64,000 nt of DNA from Haberlea rhodopensis (lineage: Eukaryota; Streptophyta; Magnoliopsida; Lamiales; Gesneriaceae). A program made the translations under genes and the position numbers. The DNA is taken from assembly GCA_907163345.1 (NCBI GenBank), contig CAJQUN010000004.1, positions 12,925,235 through 12,989,234 of the forward strand, given 5' to 3'. The notes under the pieces are model-generated. The model had not been told where the DNA came from. It worked only from the letters and a program-made list of their open reading frames with translations, and searched no databases. Positions 22,722 through 35,307 of the stretch are shown piece after piece (the stretch's first letter is position 1; every line of letters starts with the position of its first letter).

Positions 22722-23905
22722 TTAAAGTTGAAAAAAAAAGTTGATTTTAAGCAAAACATTGAGTGCGCCTTTCACTATCTTCAAGATCCCATTTTCGATA
22801 CGGGTCTTACACCCAATATCATCCAATTGTCCCGAAGACAAAAGATTCTTTGTCAGACCATTCATGTGTCGTACCTCCTGTATGGTGCGAATAATACCAT
22901 AACATCTTAATTTTAATGGTTCCAACCCTAGCAATTTCCAATGCATGATCATTTCCCATTAAAACAGATCATTCCGAGACTGGTTCATATTGATCGAACC
23001 ATTCTCTTCGAGACGTCATGTACCATGTCACTCCTGAGTATATTATCCATGTCTCATAAAATATGTGTCTGCCTTCGACAACAGTTGCTGATTCACCGAA
23101 CAAAATTTCACCATTGTCTGAGGTACTGGCAATATTTCCTTGAGAATCTTTTTCAATACTCTTCTTACTTGTACAATCTTTCTTGAAATGTCCTTTATCG
23201 CCATATTTATAGCAGTAAAAATTCTTCTTCTTACTTCTTGATTTGGATACTTGTGGCTCCCACTGGAGTCACGCTCAGTCGATCTTCCTCTCATAATCAA
23301 TAAAACTTCTGCTTACTTTGAAGTTGCCAACATGTCTTCCTTGTTCTTGCGCCAACTTTCTTCTTCAAGAACAACGGTTGCAACATTGTTGAAGACTAAC
23401 ATATCAGTAGTGATATTATTGGTTAGATTGATGATAAGTTAATCGTATGAATCTGATAGATTTTGAAGTAGAAGCTCCGAATGTTACTTCCTCTATTTTA
23501 TGCCCCAAAGTGGTGAGCTGGGCAAATAAAGTATTCAGTGTGTTGATATGGTCGGTCAATGATGAGGATTCCGATATCCGAAGAGTATACAACATTCTCT
23601 TTAGGAAAATCTTGTTGTGTAGTGACTTGGCCTCGTACAGGTTTGTCAAAGTATCCCAAATATCTTTTGCATTTGTTATTTTGGCAATACTTGACAATAC
23701 CCCATCTGCTAAAGACAGATGCAAATTGCAATAACATTACCATTCATCACATTCAACTTTTCATTGTTCATGCCCTCTTTCAGCCTATCTCCAATAGCCA
23801 CCAAACATCGATCTTTTCGTAAAACTGCTTGCATCTTCATTTTCTACAACATGAAATTGCTTCCGTTCAATTTTTCGATATCGAACCGTGCTGTCATTCT
23901 GACAA
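22722..23905 (-). pseudogene. Copia gag-pol remnant (second Copia family)
   Basis: Read on the minus strand, the gag fragment at 23724-23416 contains ADGVLSSIAKITNAKDIW and LTDHINTLNTLFAQL, typical of the UBN2-type Copia capsid. A basic segment follows (23300-23043). The fragment at 22952-22722 contains GIIRTIQEVRHMNGL and LLSSGQLDDIGCKTRIENGI, which corresponds to the protease to pre-integrase region of plant Copia polyproteins. Several frame breaks separate the parts, and integrase catalytic, RT and RNase H parts are missing. The fragment ends abruptly near 22722 in AT-rich DNA. Confidence 0.85.
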
Positions 23906-24018
23906 CAATAAAATTGTCTCAATAAAAAAAATCTCAAAAAATCTTTTCTGGTGTGGAAGATCATTCAAAGCTGCAACCACAGAGCATACATAGAATATTT
24001 AAGATTTTTACAACGAGA

Positions 24019-24029
24019 CTCTGATACCA
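24019..24029 (-). other. Primer-binding site (initiator tRNA-Met)
   Basis: On the minus strand TGGTATCAGAG lies two bases after the LTR end CCAACA (24032-24037 on the plus strand). This is the canonical first-strand priming site of plant Copia elements and sets the orientation and the 5' LTR boundary of the remnant at 22722-23905. Confidence 0.85.
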
Positions 24030-24031
24030 CT

Positions 24032-24594
24032 TGTTGGCCCCAAATGCGGCAAATGGGATAGAAAATAACGAATAAAATGGACACCACAATTTACGTGAAA
24101 ATCCCTAAAATTATTAAGGTAAAAACCACGGGTAAGATGAAAAGATTCCACTATAATATTTTGTGGGTTACAACATCTCTCTATCTTTAAAAGATAACAA
24201 TACTATCAATATATGAGAAAACTACATAAGAAATATAATAGAAATATACACTCAAATGTATATATATGAGAGAACACTCTGAAATTGGATACTAGAAATG
24301 AGGGGAGTAGAGCCCTATTTATAAGAGCTCCATCCGCGTTCAAAACGCGTACGAAACGCGTTTAATTAATGTGCCATCCACCACCAACCACCACCAAAAT
24401 AACGGCACACGATTTTGACACGGTTTTGACATTAAACATATGACGAGTGAGTTTAAGCTGATAATTTTTTTTAAGTCTTCCCCCGAATTGCCTAGAAGTA
24501 ATTCCATGAATAACCTTTTCGACTTGGTTCTGGAAAACAAATGGCCACTTGGATAACAATCCAAGAATCATACATACCTGAGCCAAAAAAAACA
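24032..24594 (-). mobile_element. 5' LTR of the second Copia remnant
   Basis: Minus strand: a likely start TGTTTTTTTTGGC at 24594 and an end CCAACA at 24032, about 563 bp. A TATA box (TATAAATAGGGC) lies near 24311-24325. The phrase 'gattttcacgtaaat', typical of R/U5 of plant Copia LTRs, is present about 50-75 bp before the end. The upper boundary rests only on TG...CA termini. Confidence 0.65.
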
Positions 24595-24604
24595 TTGCAT
24601 TCAT

Positions 24605-24945
24605 TTAGTTTGAAAATAGACAGTTTACACTATTGTGGTTTGAAAATATACATTTAACACACCTGCGATTTCAAAATAGACAATCTACCACATGCGGTTT
24701 GAAAATAGGCAATTTACACCCCGTGGTTTATGAATATGTGCAAAACACCCTATCTATATATGATTTGTGCGAGTGACAGTGTTCTATGCTTTATAAACCA
24801 CATTATGTAAAATGCATATTTACAAACCACAGGGTGTAAAATATTATTAGCGATACTACATGGGGAAAAATATCTATTTATAAACAAAGTGATGGTAAAA
24901 TATCTATTAACGATAAGCCATGAAGTAAATTGTCATTTACTCCAA
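24605..24945. mobile_element. MITE-like foldback, family M copy 1
   Basis: Left half carries repeated GTGGTTTGAAAATA words, right half their complements (for example ACAAACCACAGGGTGTAAAA near 24822). The same words in the same arrangement occur at 52370-52735. There is no ORF. The class is unknown. Confidence 0.6.
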
Positions 24946-25554
24946 ATTTTAATTCATGTCATCTTGTTTATTTAATTCTCGATATCATGAAGCTATTGGT
25001 ATAGTCCCTATTTTCAATCTAAACACCTCTTGGTTGTTTGAAAGAATACTATTAAAATAATATATAACTAGCTTACATTTTATTTTTGAAGGAAAACTTA
25101 CATTTTAATTCCTTCTAGGAGAAAATATTTTGTGCTATCTCAATCACATGTTTTATTTTATGTTGTCTAATCATTCAACCAACAATTTTGCTTCCAGTTG
25201 AAGATTATTATTAATAAAAAAAGGGTGTCCATCTACCTTTGAATATTGACACGTGTTCTTTCTGACATCGTTGAAGACAGTTTTCTTGTTCGACTTTATT
25301 ATACCTGCTTTGGTTGAGGGGATCTCACGACTTAGGTGGTACTTGAACTTTCCAATTTGCGATCTTGTGATTAAACAATTTTAAAATTTATACACATCGG
25401 TTGGGTACTGAAACGATTTTGATAGATAATCGCTTTCTAATATCATGGTAAAAATAACTAATTTTAAAAATATACAGTGAGTAAAGAATCAGTAAATAAT
25501 AATTTAATATTTTAGGTAGATTATATGTAAGATCAAACACATGTCATTTCGCCC
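24946..25554. other. Intergenic, no gene seen
   Basis: AT-rich sequence without a supported feature. Confidence 0.4.
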
Positions 25555-25822
25555 TCATGGACATAGATGGATTGGTAAAGGCTGAGATCATGTGGGGAGA
25601 AATCATTCGACGTCGCATATTCGAATTCCATGTGGGACAAATTATCCACTAAAATATTGTGGAGATTTGTCTTGGGTTCGAGTCCTGTTGGTCAGCTCCT
25701 TCAGATACCTGTCATACGTGCACACCTCTCGATTTACCTGGTGGCGATCTTGAGGGGCCGGAGTCGTCACCCAATAATTAGTCTGACGCAAGCCTGAATA
25801 CCTTGTTAAACCAAAAAAAAAC
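25555..25822 (+). mobile_element. Possible SINE-like insertion
   Basis: A pol III B-box-like GGTTCGAGTCC occurs at 25675-25685, and an earlier tRNA-like stretch with TTGGTAAAGGCTGAGATC and ATTCGAATTCC at about 25570-25628. The segment is more GC-rich than its surroundings and ends in an A-rich tail (about 25806-25820). That layout fits a tRNA-derived SINE, but the A box is weak and I cannot define the ends. Confidence 0.35.
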
Positions 25823-28758
25823 ATGTCCCTTCAACGAAAAATTATAGTTGGTGGCATGTATGAATGTACATTATAAAGAGGGGGGCTTAGAAAAAAATCT
25901 ATCACACTAAAAAAAAATTTATTGTCACTCAAAAATTATATTATGACCCCATAATTTTTTTTGCCCTTCAAATTTTTATGTTATTATTTTTTGTCACCCT
26001 AAACAATAGTTCTAAATTCGCCATCGATAGATGGTAATTGTGTAATTCAAATATTTTACGTCGTATTGCGGCCCAACACCACGTTTCAATTATAATTATT
26101 GCTCTCCGACACCATAATAAAAAAAATGAGTGTAGCCTTGTTGCTAATTTTAGATGGGTTGAGGTACATTTTTTATAGCATGAAGTACTTTTCTTGATAA
26201 GCAAAGGAATGCTTGGCTAGTTGCCATTTGTTTATTGGTAGAAATAAAACCCCAAACCTAAACTAATCATTGGTAAAAATGGAATATATATATATATATA
26301 TATTACGGGTGTTTTTTATGTAAAACTTAATGTGCACTTTTAGGTTGTTAGACGGTCTTGGCCATAACAAGAGAATGAGCAAGTCAAATTTTCTAGCATA
26401 CAATCAAATAACATATATAAATAATAAATAGGATATATTTTATTTTATTAAAGGTATAACATAAACAAATCACGGTTTATTTAATAAAATTAGATATAAT
26501 GGAGTTGCGCGGTTTTAAAGAAAATATGATCTGACCTATTTGTGGCTATCTCATGCATGTACAATTAAGAGAGAAAGAAAGATTTCAAACTATCACAATT
26601 ACAACCACAAATACAATGTCATTATAAGATCATTATAATGATAGCACAAACCAACACTAAAGCACAATACTAACAGTGTACAAAGTACAGTAAATAATAA
26701 TTAAATTGCAATAAATATAAAATCATACCCAAATACATGAGACTATTCACGTCCCCTCTTTGCCTCTAAGCCAAGTGATCCTTGGCAGAAAAAAAGATTT
26801 GTGATGATGCGTTATTGTAATTCTCTTTTAGATCATGACGAAAATTCTCGACACTGACAAGTAGATATAGTCGTAATATTCGAGAGTAAACCACTATAAA
26901 TTTTATATGCATTCTTCATGGTTTGTTTTTCTCTGCCAATTATTATTGTTTACATAAATGGGGATTATAACTTAATTCTAACACACTAGACATAAGAAAT
27001 CAAGAATTCCAATATATTTTATGTGGATTGCTTATATTAATCTCTCCAATATGTCTCCTTTCCCTAATATTATACTCCATTCCCATCATTCTTTTAAGCC
27101 GGAGAGGTAAAGTGATGGGCAAGCATGCTCTTTTCCCTTTTCCTTTTACTGGAAAATTCAATTATTTTACTAAAAGCTTAAATTGTTAGGTTAAAAATAT
27201 TTAATTCAAACTATATTTTTATCAGCAATTTGGAGCCATCATATGAAGGCTTGATTATATTACTCTCTCTCTATTCTAATCATAACACCCCCCATTTAAT
27301 TTTTATTTTAGATCTAAAATACTTTAATTCCGGAATAATATGTTGCTTTTGCTTAAAGTTGAAAAAACAAAATAAACAGGTCATGTCAAGGTCACAAAAT
27401 GATCGTATCACCCATAATCTAAATTTTTTTTAAAAATTATAATAAAACACCATAAATTCTAAAAAAACAAATAATTATCCTACTTACTCTCTATTTTGTT
27501 GAAAGGAAAGTGAAAAACTATAAATCTTTATGCTCGAACCTCTTAAACACCGTTTACTACATTAATAAGTGTGTGATGATACATAGCTACTCATTCATCA
27601 CTTATCTAATCACATCTATTGTACCAAGCGGTGTTTTAATATATTAAGTATAATTCACAACACCACTAAATCTCATAATAACGACACAATTTATCGAATT
27701 AACCCAAAAGTTTGAATATCTCCACATAAAATTTTAATTCTATGGCAATTTAGAGTCAAAATATTGGTTGGTTCTTTTAACAAATCTTTGTCTAAAATTG
27801 TTTTGACCATGGGGAGAGAAATATTAAAGTTTTTAAACAAGGGTAGGACTTAAGCCAATTTCCAAAGGGGGAAGTGTCTAATTAATATAGTCATTCTCAA
27901 ATTTATGCAAAAAAAAAAAAAAAAAATTTATTGACTGAGTCACATATGTTTGGTGAGATGGGAGACACTTGGTTGCAGTCACGTATGCATATAATAACTC
28001 CAACATCTCTCAAGTCCTATCACTAAATTTAGGATAATCTTTGTCAACAAAATTGGTTGTTGATGTACATGTAACTTATTCTTAATCAAATCCAATATTT
28101 TTGACTCATCCAATTGATAAAAAAAAACATTTAGATGATGTATTTTTCGCTCTCGTTTATTTTTTTCGGACCTCTTGATCAGACTATCGATCTCGTTTAG
28201 TCTACCGTTCAATCGATTTATTGATATGTTCAAGTTTCATGCTCTTTAGATCGAATCGATTGATACAATTCAAGAATTGGTTTAAATCATCGTACATAGC
28301 CATGGAGTGTCAACCTCTCAATACTCATGGTTGCATAATTGAGAGTCTCAAATTTGAGACCAACAAAGCACAAAATTTGATCAGCTTTCAAATTGAACCA
28401 TATATCTTTTATGTGCTTATTTTTGAAAGATTTGAACAAAACTATATAAAATTGAATAAAAATGGAAAGACACAAATATAATCATCAGTGGTAGATTTAG
28501 AATTTAGGTTGAGGACGGCAAAAAACATTAAAAATGAAGGAAAAATATTCTAGGTGCTAAAATATTTAGAGGTAATATAAAAAAAAATAAAAAATATCCT
28601 CCGTTATCATCACGTGCATCCGCGCCTGGTCAGGAGTATTTTATATTTCTATATAACATGTTAATTATATTTACAAAAAGGATTTGTCTAGTTTCTTATT
28701 AGTTTCGACTTAAAGCAAAAAAAATGATAAAAACAACATGCATATCAATTTATTGCGA
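25823..28758. other. Long AT-rich intergenic region, no gene seen
   Basis: Nearly 3 kb with only short chance ORFs. A (TA)n tract lies at about 26285-26303 and an A(19) run near 27909. The 84- and 86-aa ORFs around 27979-28481 overlap on opposite strands and have no protein signature. Confidence 0.45.
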
Positions 28759-29460
28759 TCTATGTTGCACGGATACGGATACGCGGACACGTGGATACGT
28801 GATACGGGTACGATTGCATGAGATTTTTGAAATTTGTAGGATACGACACGTCTGAATACGACAAATTTTATTAATTTATATATATATATATAAATATATA
28901 ATTAATAATATTTGTAAGAAATCAAGTTTCAAGTATATAATCAACATTAAACACATTACAAATCAAAATAAAGTTACAAACTCACCAACTTCACGACAAA
29001 TGGTAAAATATAAATCTAGGACATATAAAAATTTCAAGCATATAATTTACATTAAATAAATTAAGGTGGTTATGAAATAGGGATTAAGTTAAATAATTTA
29101 ATTTTAATTACAGTTTCAACCCTATTTATTAAAAAAATCCAAAAGTTCCAGTATCTAATCCGTGTCGGATACGATCAGCGGCGTATCTTGACTGTATCTG
29201 AAACGTATCCGAAATAAAAATTTATTTTTTGTCCTCAGATACGCCACGTGGCGTATCCGATACGTATCGGTGTAGTATCCGCGTGTATCCATATCCGTAT
29301 CCCATAAATATCTGATATTTGAACGTGAATTTTTTGGAATATCGGTGCAACGTGGCGTATCCGATACGTATCGGTGTAGTATCCGCGTGTATCCATATCC
29401 GTATCCCATAAATATCTGATATTTGAACGTGAATTTTTTGGAATATCGGTGCAACATAGA
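28759..29460. mobile_element. 702-bp terminal-inverted-repeat element upstream of the kinesin gene
   Basis: The left end TCTATGTTGCACGGATAC is mirrored by the right end TCGGTGCAACATAGA. Both ends are immediately flanked by TTGCGA (28753-28758 and 29461-29466), a 6-bp or slightly longer target duplication. The ends are rich in GGATACG/CGTATCC words and the centre is AT-rich. An identical 104-bp tandem duplication lies in the right part (29247-29350 and 29351-29454). There is no transposase. It ends about 490 bp before the kinesin start codon. The minus-strand ORF at 29155-29523 is repeat read-through. Confidence 0.8.
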
Positions 29461-29606
29461 TTGCGATTGATTAAATTTATGGAAATAAATGATAGTAAAA
29501 TATTTATAAATTCTACTTTTCATCCTCTCAAATAATAGTTGGAATAAGAACCATTAAGATCGCGAACCTTTCGGCTCTGTACGAGCTTCGGTTATTTCGA
29601 ATGGGT

Positions 29607-29951
29607 GATAAATAAGTGAAGAGGGAAGATCAAACATCAATTTTTTCACAACCATTCCCACTTCTTCCACTTTCTCCCTTAATTTTCCTCTTCCTTGGAA
29701 CATTTCCGGCATTTATCTCTCGCTTTTCTCTCACCATTGATGCCCATGAAGCCAATCATATGTTGACACACACACACACACACACACACTCATATATACA
29801 AGATACATTTTTTGAACGTATCCACATATGCACAGATTGTATGAAAGAATTCTTTTTTGTTGTTGAATGTTTCAAGATTTTCTTGGGAGTTTCTTTTTTA
29901 TCAATTTTTTCTTGGTGGGTGTGTTGCTTTTAAGCTTAAGCTGCTGCATTA
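29607..29951 (+). promoter_or_regulatory. Probable core promoter and 5' leader of the kinesin gene
   Basis: A TATA-like GATAAATAAG at 29607-29616 is followed by a pyrimidine-rich leader (CCCACTTCTTCCACTTTCTC around 29657) and an (AC)12 microsatellite at 29766-29789. The transcription start is not visible from sequence alone. A leader intron is possible, so the promoter call is tentative. Confidence 0.35.
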
Positions 29952-32900
29952 ATGGCGGAAGGGGTGTTGAATTTCAATGTAGCGTCTGTTGTAAAAGATG
30001 TGCTTCAACAACAGGGAAAGAGATTGAGTGACATTGATTTGGCCTCAAGAAAAGTCCAGGAAGCATGTATGTAATATTGATCATATCCCTTCTATTGTAA
30101 TCATTCTTGATTGTATGCAATATTGTTTTATCTTTTTTTGTTTGAGATTTCAATTAGTGCCTTGAAAAAAAATTGTTTTTCAATTGTGGGTATGGATGTG
30201 CACAAAGATTAAAATACATCAACCTTTGGTTCTGCATTTCGTGTCATGCTTTAGAAATGTATTTGAATATGGCGACACAAGCAATGTATTGAAATGTGGA
30301 ATGCTAGCATCATAGGTCGGAGATTGATCCAATAACTCAGACTGAATTTCTCTGTAGTATGGAATAAACAAATGAATTGATATTATAAAAAGTTTATATA
30401 ACTAGAGAGTTGTGTTGCAGCATTGAGAAGATATGAAGCAGCCGGATGGATAAGGAAAATGGTAGGGGTAGTCGCAGGGAAAGATTTTCCAGCTCAGCCA
30501 TCTGAAGAGGAATTTAGGGTCGGTTTGCGAAGTGGGATTATGCTTTGCAACGTACTTAACAAGGTCCAACCCGGTGCTGTGCCGAAAGTAAGGTTCACCA
30601 AGTTTCTTGATTTCATTTATCAGATTCTAAACAATTTACACATTTAACATACTGTCAGTTTTAGTTAAAGGGTGCTTGCCTCTGTCACCATTGGTTCCGC
30701 CCTCGGTTTTAGGCCCTCTCTTTAGATAGTGTTTTTAATTTTTATTGGTTTTATTGTTTGATTTACTTCTTAGGTAGTTGAAGCACCTTCTGATACTGTT
30801 GTTATTCCTGATGGCACTGCTCTCTCTGCATACCAATACTTTGAAAATGTTAGAAACTTTCTTGATTCTATAGAAGAAATGGGGATTCCGACTTTTGAAG
30901 CTTCAGATTTGGAACAAGTAAGTCTCTTAACTTCATAAAAAAATGGCATAGAAGAGAATGGAGTTAATGATTTCTGGATATATATATTCTAGGGAGGGAA
31001 GCCTTCAAGAATCGTGAATAGTGTACTGGCTCTCAAATCATACAATGATTGGAAACAAGGAGGTGGAAATGGGGTCTGGAAATTTAGCGGAAATTCCAAG
31101 CCACCTTGTGAAGGGAGACAATTTGTTCGAAAAAATTCTGATCTTTTTATGAATTCAATCTTAAGAAACTCATCTGCTGGGGAGAAGTTTCTTGATGGTT
31201 CATCGAGTGATCTGGAGGAGTGTGTTGATGAAATGGTTTGTAAGCTTACTGCTTCAGATATCTGCCAATTGTCCATCGCATGAAAAAATCTCCCATAAAG
31301 TTGTTTGGCATTTCAAATTGCAGGGCACCTCACATTCCTTGCGCATACTTGTCCATGAACTTCTTTCTGATAAAAAACAAGAAGATATTCCAGTGGTAAG
31401 TATTTGCTTAGTTCTTGTAATACAATTTATGAATGAATTAAAACTTAGCATGTATATTTATTCATTGATAGCAGACGTGATTACGACATCGATCCATATT
31501 CATTCTTGACATAGTCTAAAAATTTCAAGAATCCAACTTAGTAACTCATTAACTTAAGATTTGTTCTTCGAAATCTACGCAAACAAGAATCAAGGTGTAT
31601 GCGATTGAAATCTCGTTTTTGTAGTCCGCTATGTACGCATATCTACCACCGTTTGAACGAGTGCAATTTTTTTATTGACAAGAGTAGTCTATGGTCCATA
31701 TTTTCTGAGGTTAAGTTCTGAGAAAAACAAATGATTCTTGTATACAGATTGTGGAGAATATGTTGGGCAAAGTTATGGAGGAATTCGAGTGTAGACTGGC
31801 AAGCGTAAATGAACATGTAAGAAATATATTCTTTAACAGTATTCATTGCCTAGTTTTCAATGTTATTTACTTTCCAGATTCAGCTGCAATACACTGTATT
31901 ACATGTAAGACAATGAATATGATGTAAATAATGAAGATCTACATTTTTTAAGCTATTGTTATGGCACGGCAGGTCACCCATCCTACCAATGCACCACTTA
32001 CTTTACATGCTGATAGGGAAGTTGAGGTTTGATTACATTGTTTTGTGTTACAGTTGAGCATTCATTTTAAGTCGATTCTGAGACTTATCACTTTATTTGT
32101 TTGTTATGCAAGACCTCAAATATAATGAAGGACGAGAGTTGGACCGAGAATGATGTTAATGCTGGTGCATTAAAAGGGCATGCTTCGTTTCCGTTAAACT
32201 TAGTTAAGCAACAGCAAAGAAATATACAGGTGATTCTTGTCCGATAACACTGTAAAGGAAATAAATTCTTGTTTTGAACTTGAGATTTATCAGCATATAT
32301 ATATTTCATTTTACTAGAAATTGAAGAGTACCCTTCAGTTTACACGAGAAGACTTGAAAACTTTGCAAATGAAGCATCAAGAAGAAGTTAACAATATAGG
32401 TATAGATCTGCTTCAGTTGTTGCATAACGTTCGAATTATTTGGGAAAATGGGATTTAAGAACTTTTGTTTTATGGTTAATTGTTATTGATAGGCAAACAC
32501 CTGAAAAGTTTGGGTCATGCAGCTTCTGAATACCAAAAAGTTCTAGATGAAAATCGCAAATTATACAATCAAGTGCAAGACTTGAAAGGTAAGAACTCTA
32601 ATGCTTGGGGTCTTATGAAAAAACATGGCAATTATATGTTTCTTGCTTGGATTTGACAGGCAATATAAGGGTGTACTGTCGAGTACGACCTTTTTTGCCC
32701 GGGCAGCCCAACGGTTTGAGCTCTGTCGAAGATGCACATGATAGAACCATCACAATACTCACTCCTTCGAAAAATGGAAAAGATGTTCGGAAGTCATTCA
32801 CTTTTAACAAGGTTTTTGGTCCATCTGCGAGTCAAGGTCTCTAAGGTCCCTAATCATTGTTTTCCTCTATAGAGTGCCTTTACTTGTCATGACTCCGCTG

Positions 32901-35307
32901 AGTACTCGTTTTTCGACCTTTGTGGTTCTTCCTTTTCTACAGAAGAAGTGTTTGCGGATACGGAACCATTGATTCGATCTGTCCTTGATGGTTATAATGT
33001 GTGTATATTTGCTTATGGCCAAACGGGATCCGGGAAAACTTACACGATGGTAAGAATTTTTGTGAATGTGAACTAGAATGATAGATATTGGAGATCATGA
33101 GCTACCCTCTTCAAGAAAGTATTCACACAGCTCAACTTTTAAACTATTTTTTGGTTTTTCCAAGTTTCTTTGAAATGTCTACCCATTTATCTGCAGTCAG
33201 GACCAGAAGAACTCACAAAAGAAGGCTTAGGCGTAAACTATCGGGCATTGAGTGATTTATTTTCCATTTCTGAACAAAGAAAAGACACCATTTCTTATGA
33301 TGTCTCTGTTCAGATGATGGAAATTTACAATGAGCAAGTGAGAGATCTCCTGGCCACAGATGGGATCACTAAAAAATATCCTTTTGAGAACTATTTATAA
33401 CTTTATCATTATGTTCTTGGCTTAGCTCATACTTTTTTTTATCTTTCCCATTTTTTTCTTAACTCTTGAACACATTGGAAATTCGTAACAATTCCCAGAA
33501 TGGTATTAATGTGCCAAACGCGAATATTGTTCCTGTTACATCAACATCGGATGTCATCTATTTGATGAACCTAGGTCATAAAAACCGTGCTGTTGGTTCT
33601 ACCGCAATGAATATGCGTAGCAGTCGTTCTCACAGGTAGAATCATATTTATCCTATAATTATTTGATTAAAATTATTCGTTAGTCTCTTAACAAAGTTGA
33701 ATTTTTATGCTTGCAGTTGTCTTACAGTTCATGTTCAAGGAAAAGACTTGACATCGGGCACCGTTCTTCGTGGTTGTATGCATTTGGTTGACCTGGCAGG
33801 AAGTGAAAGAGCAGACAAATCTGAGGCAGTTGGTGATAGACTAAAGGAGGCTCAACATATTAATCGCTCTCTTTCTGCTCTAGGAGACGTAATATCTGCT
33901 CTTGCCCAAAAGACCTCACATATTCCTTACCGAAATAGTAAACTCACACAGTTGCTTCAAGATTCACTTGGTAAGAATGAAATTTCTTGGTCAATATATG
34001 ATGTGCTTTTCCCATATTATATTCTTGCAGTGCTTGTTAAGATATCCGCTCTTGTGTTCTTTAGGAGGGCAAGCAAAAACACTGATGTTTGTTCACATCA
34101 GTCCGGAGCCTTCTGCCCTCGGAGAAACAATTAGTACTCTAAAATTTTCTGAACGTGTTTCCACTGTTGAACTTGGTGCTGCTAAAGCAAACAAAGAGAG
34201 TGCCGATGTCAAGGAACTAAAAGAACAGGTTTTGCATGTCTTCTTTGTATTGTGAACTTGTAACAAGTATGTGCAATCTTTTTTGTCAGTTATCAACTTT
34301 GCAAACAATAATTCGCTTCATTGTTCATGTAGATAGCTAGTCTTAAAGCTGCTTTAGCACGGAAAGAAGGAGAATCCGGACGGCTATATCAGAATTCTAG
34401 ATCGAACACTCCAGAGAGAAAGGGACAGAGTGACACTTCATCGACATCAAGAAGGCTAAGCTTTGATAGCCAAGACTTGATAAATTCTCCTCCGTGGCCA
34501 CCAATTAGTAGTCCAGGGTCAACAGAAGAAGAAAAAGGCATCCCCCGTGATTGGGTTGACAAGTCCATGGTGAACAAAGCTGAGAGTTTGAATGGTCAAA
34601 GAAGATACAGCCTAGATAATGGTTTAGCTAGGAACCAATATGAGCCGGTAACCACTGACGAATCTGATGATCTCGAAGCTGCAACTAGCGAGTCTTCTGA
34701 GATGGATTACCAATGGCTTTTAAACATGCCTAGATCCAACAGCTTGCCAAGTGTTGCGGGTACAAAAGTCAGGAGACCTAGTCCAAAGCAAACAAAGAGT
34801 CCAGAAATGCGGTAATCTTCTTGTTGTACTTTTCTTTTGTTTTCATCAAGTGCTAGCACTAGATCCCCTTAGATCCAGTCATAAAAGACTAAACATTAGT
34901 TGATTCCATACCACCGATAATCTTAAAAGACAAAATGATCCAGATACTGTTGGTTATGTGGCAAGCATCTATAGTCTAGACCTTTTGATGCCATAATAAT
35001 TTTGATTTTGTCCTTCCAAGAGGGGTACCCAAAGCTATAATTTCCTCGAATCAGTTGACAACTTGCACGTCGAAAACTTTCATATAACTCACAAAGAGAT
35101 GAGTTTGCTAATAACATAGTTGACAAGAGAACGACAAATAATCATGACTTGTATGTTTTAGTATGTCTAAACTTTATTTTTGTCATTAGGAGCCTGATTC
35201 CTCCACCAACTAAGAGAGTTGCAAGTGGGATCAATTCACCATTGCACAAGCACGCGCGACAACCGGTTTCTGTGGATGGGAGGCGAAAACCGTTAAATGG
35301 GAAGTGA
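29952..35307 (+). CDS. KIN-14 class kinesin with calponin-homology domain, 18 exons, 932 aa
   Basis: Microtubule motor of the minus-end-directed plant KIN-14 class, with an N-terminal actin-binding-type CH domain. Exons: 29952-30066, 30421-30587, 30774-30917, 30993-31235, 31324-31395, 31748-31816, 31973-32026, 32113-32229, 32318-32399, 32493-32588, 32660-32836, 32943-33049, 33197-33375, 33474-33635, 33717-33970, 34065-34228, 34333-34811, 35190-35307. They join in frame to 2,799 nt. The CH domain covers roughly residues 40-160 (AAGWIRKMVGVV, LRSGIMLCNVLNKVQPGAVP). A helical neck leads into the KIN-14 signature YNQVQDLKGNIRVYCRVRP, with the motor core from about 387 to 735. Motifs are P-loop GQTGSGKT (471-478), switch I NMRSSRSH (587-594) and switch II DLAGSE (620-625). 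The Ser/Pro/Arg-rich tail lacks a known fold. Seventeen introns are inferred; one is AT-AC. All key ATPase residues are present, so it looks functional. Expression was not assessed. Confidence 0.95.
33376..33473 (+). other. U12-type AT-AC intron inside the kinesin motor
   Basis: The 98-nt intron begins ATATCCTTT, the exact consensus of AT-AC introns removed by the minor spliceosome. It ends AC, about 11 nt after a branch-site match TTCTTAAC (about 33457-33464). Splicing here restores the frame ITKKLEIRNNSQNG between exons 13 and 14, as expected for KIN-14 motors. No GT-AG pair nearby gives this frame. Without it the reading frame ends at 33400. Confidence 0.9.

Noticed and set aside
27979..28481. 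Pair of 62-86-aa ORFs on opposite strands
   Set aside because: AT-rich, Lys/Asn/Ile-rich composition and mutual overlap point to chance.
29155..29523. 122-aa minus-strand ORF with repeated TDIPKNSRSNIRY
   Set aside because: Produced by the 104-bp tandem duplication in the TIR element; not protein-like.
34093..34308. Minus-strand ORFs over kinesin exons
   Set aside because: Shadows of plus-strand exons 16-17, which carry conserved motor sequence.
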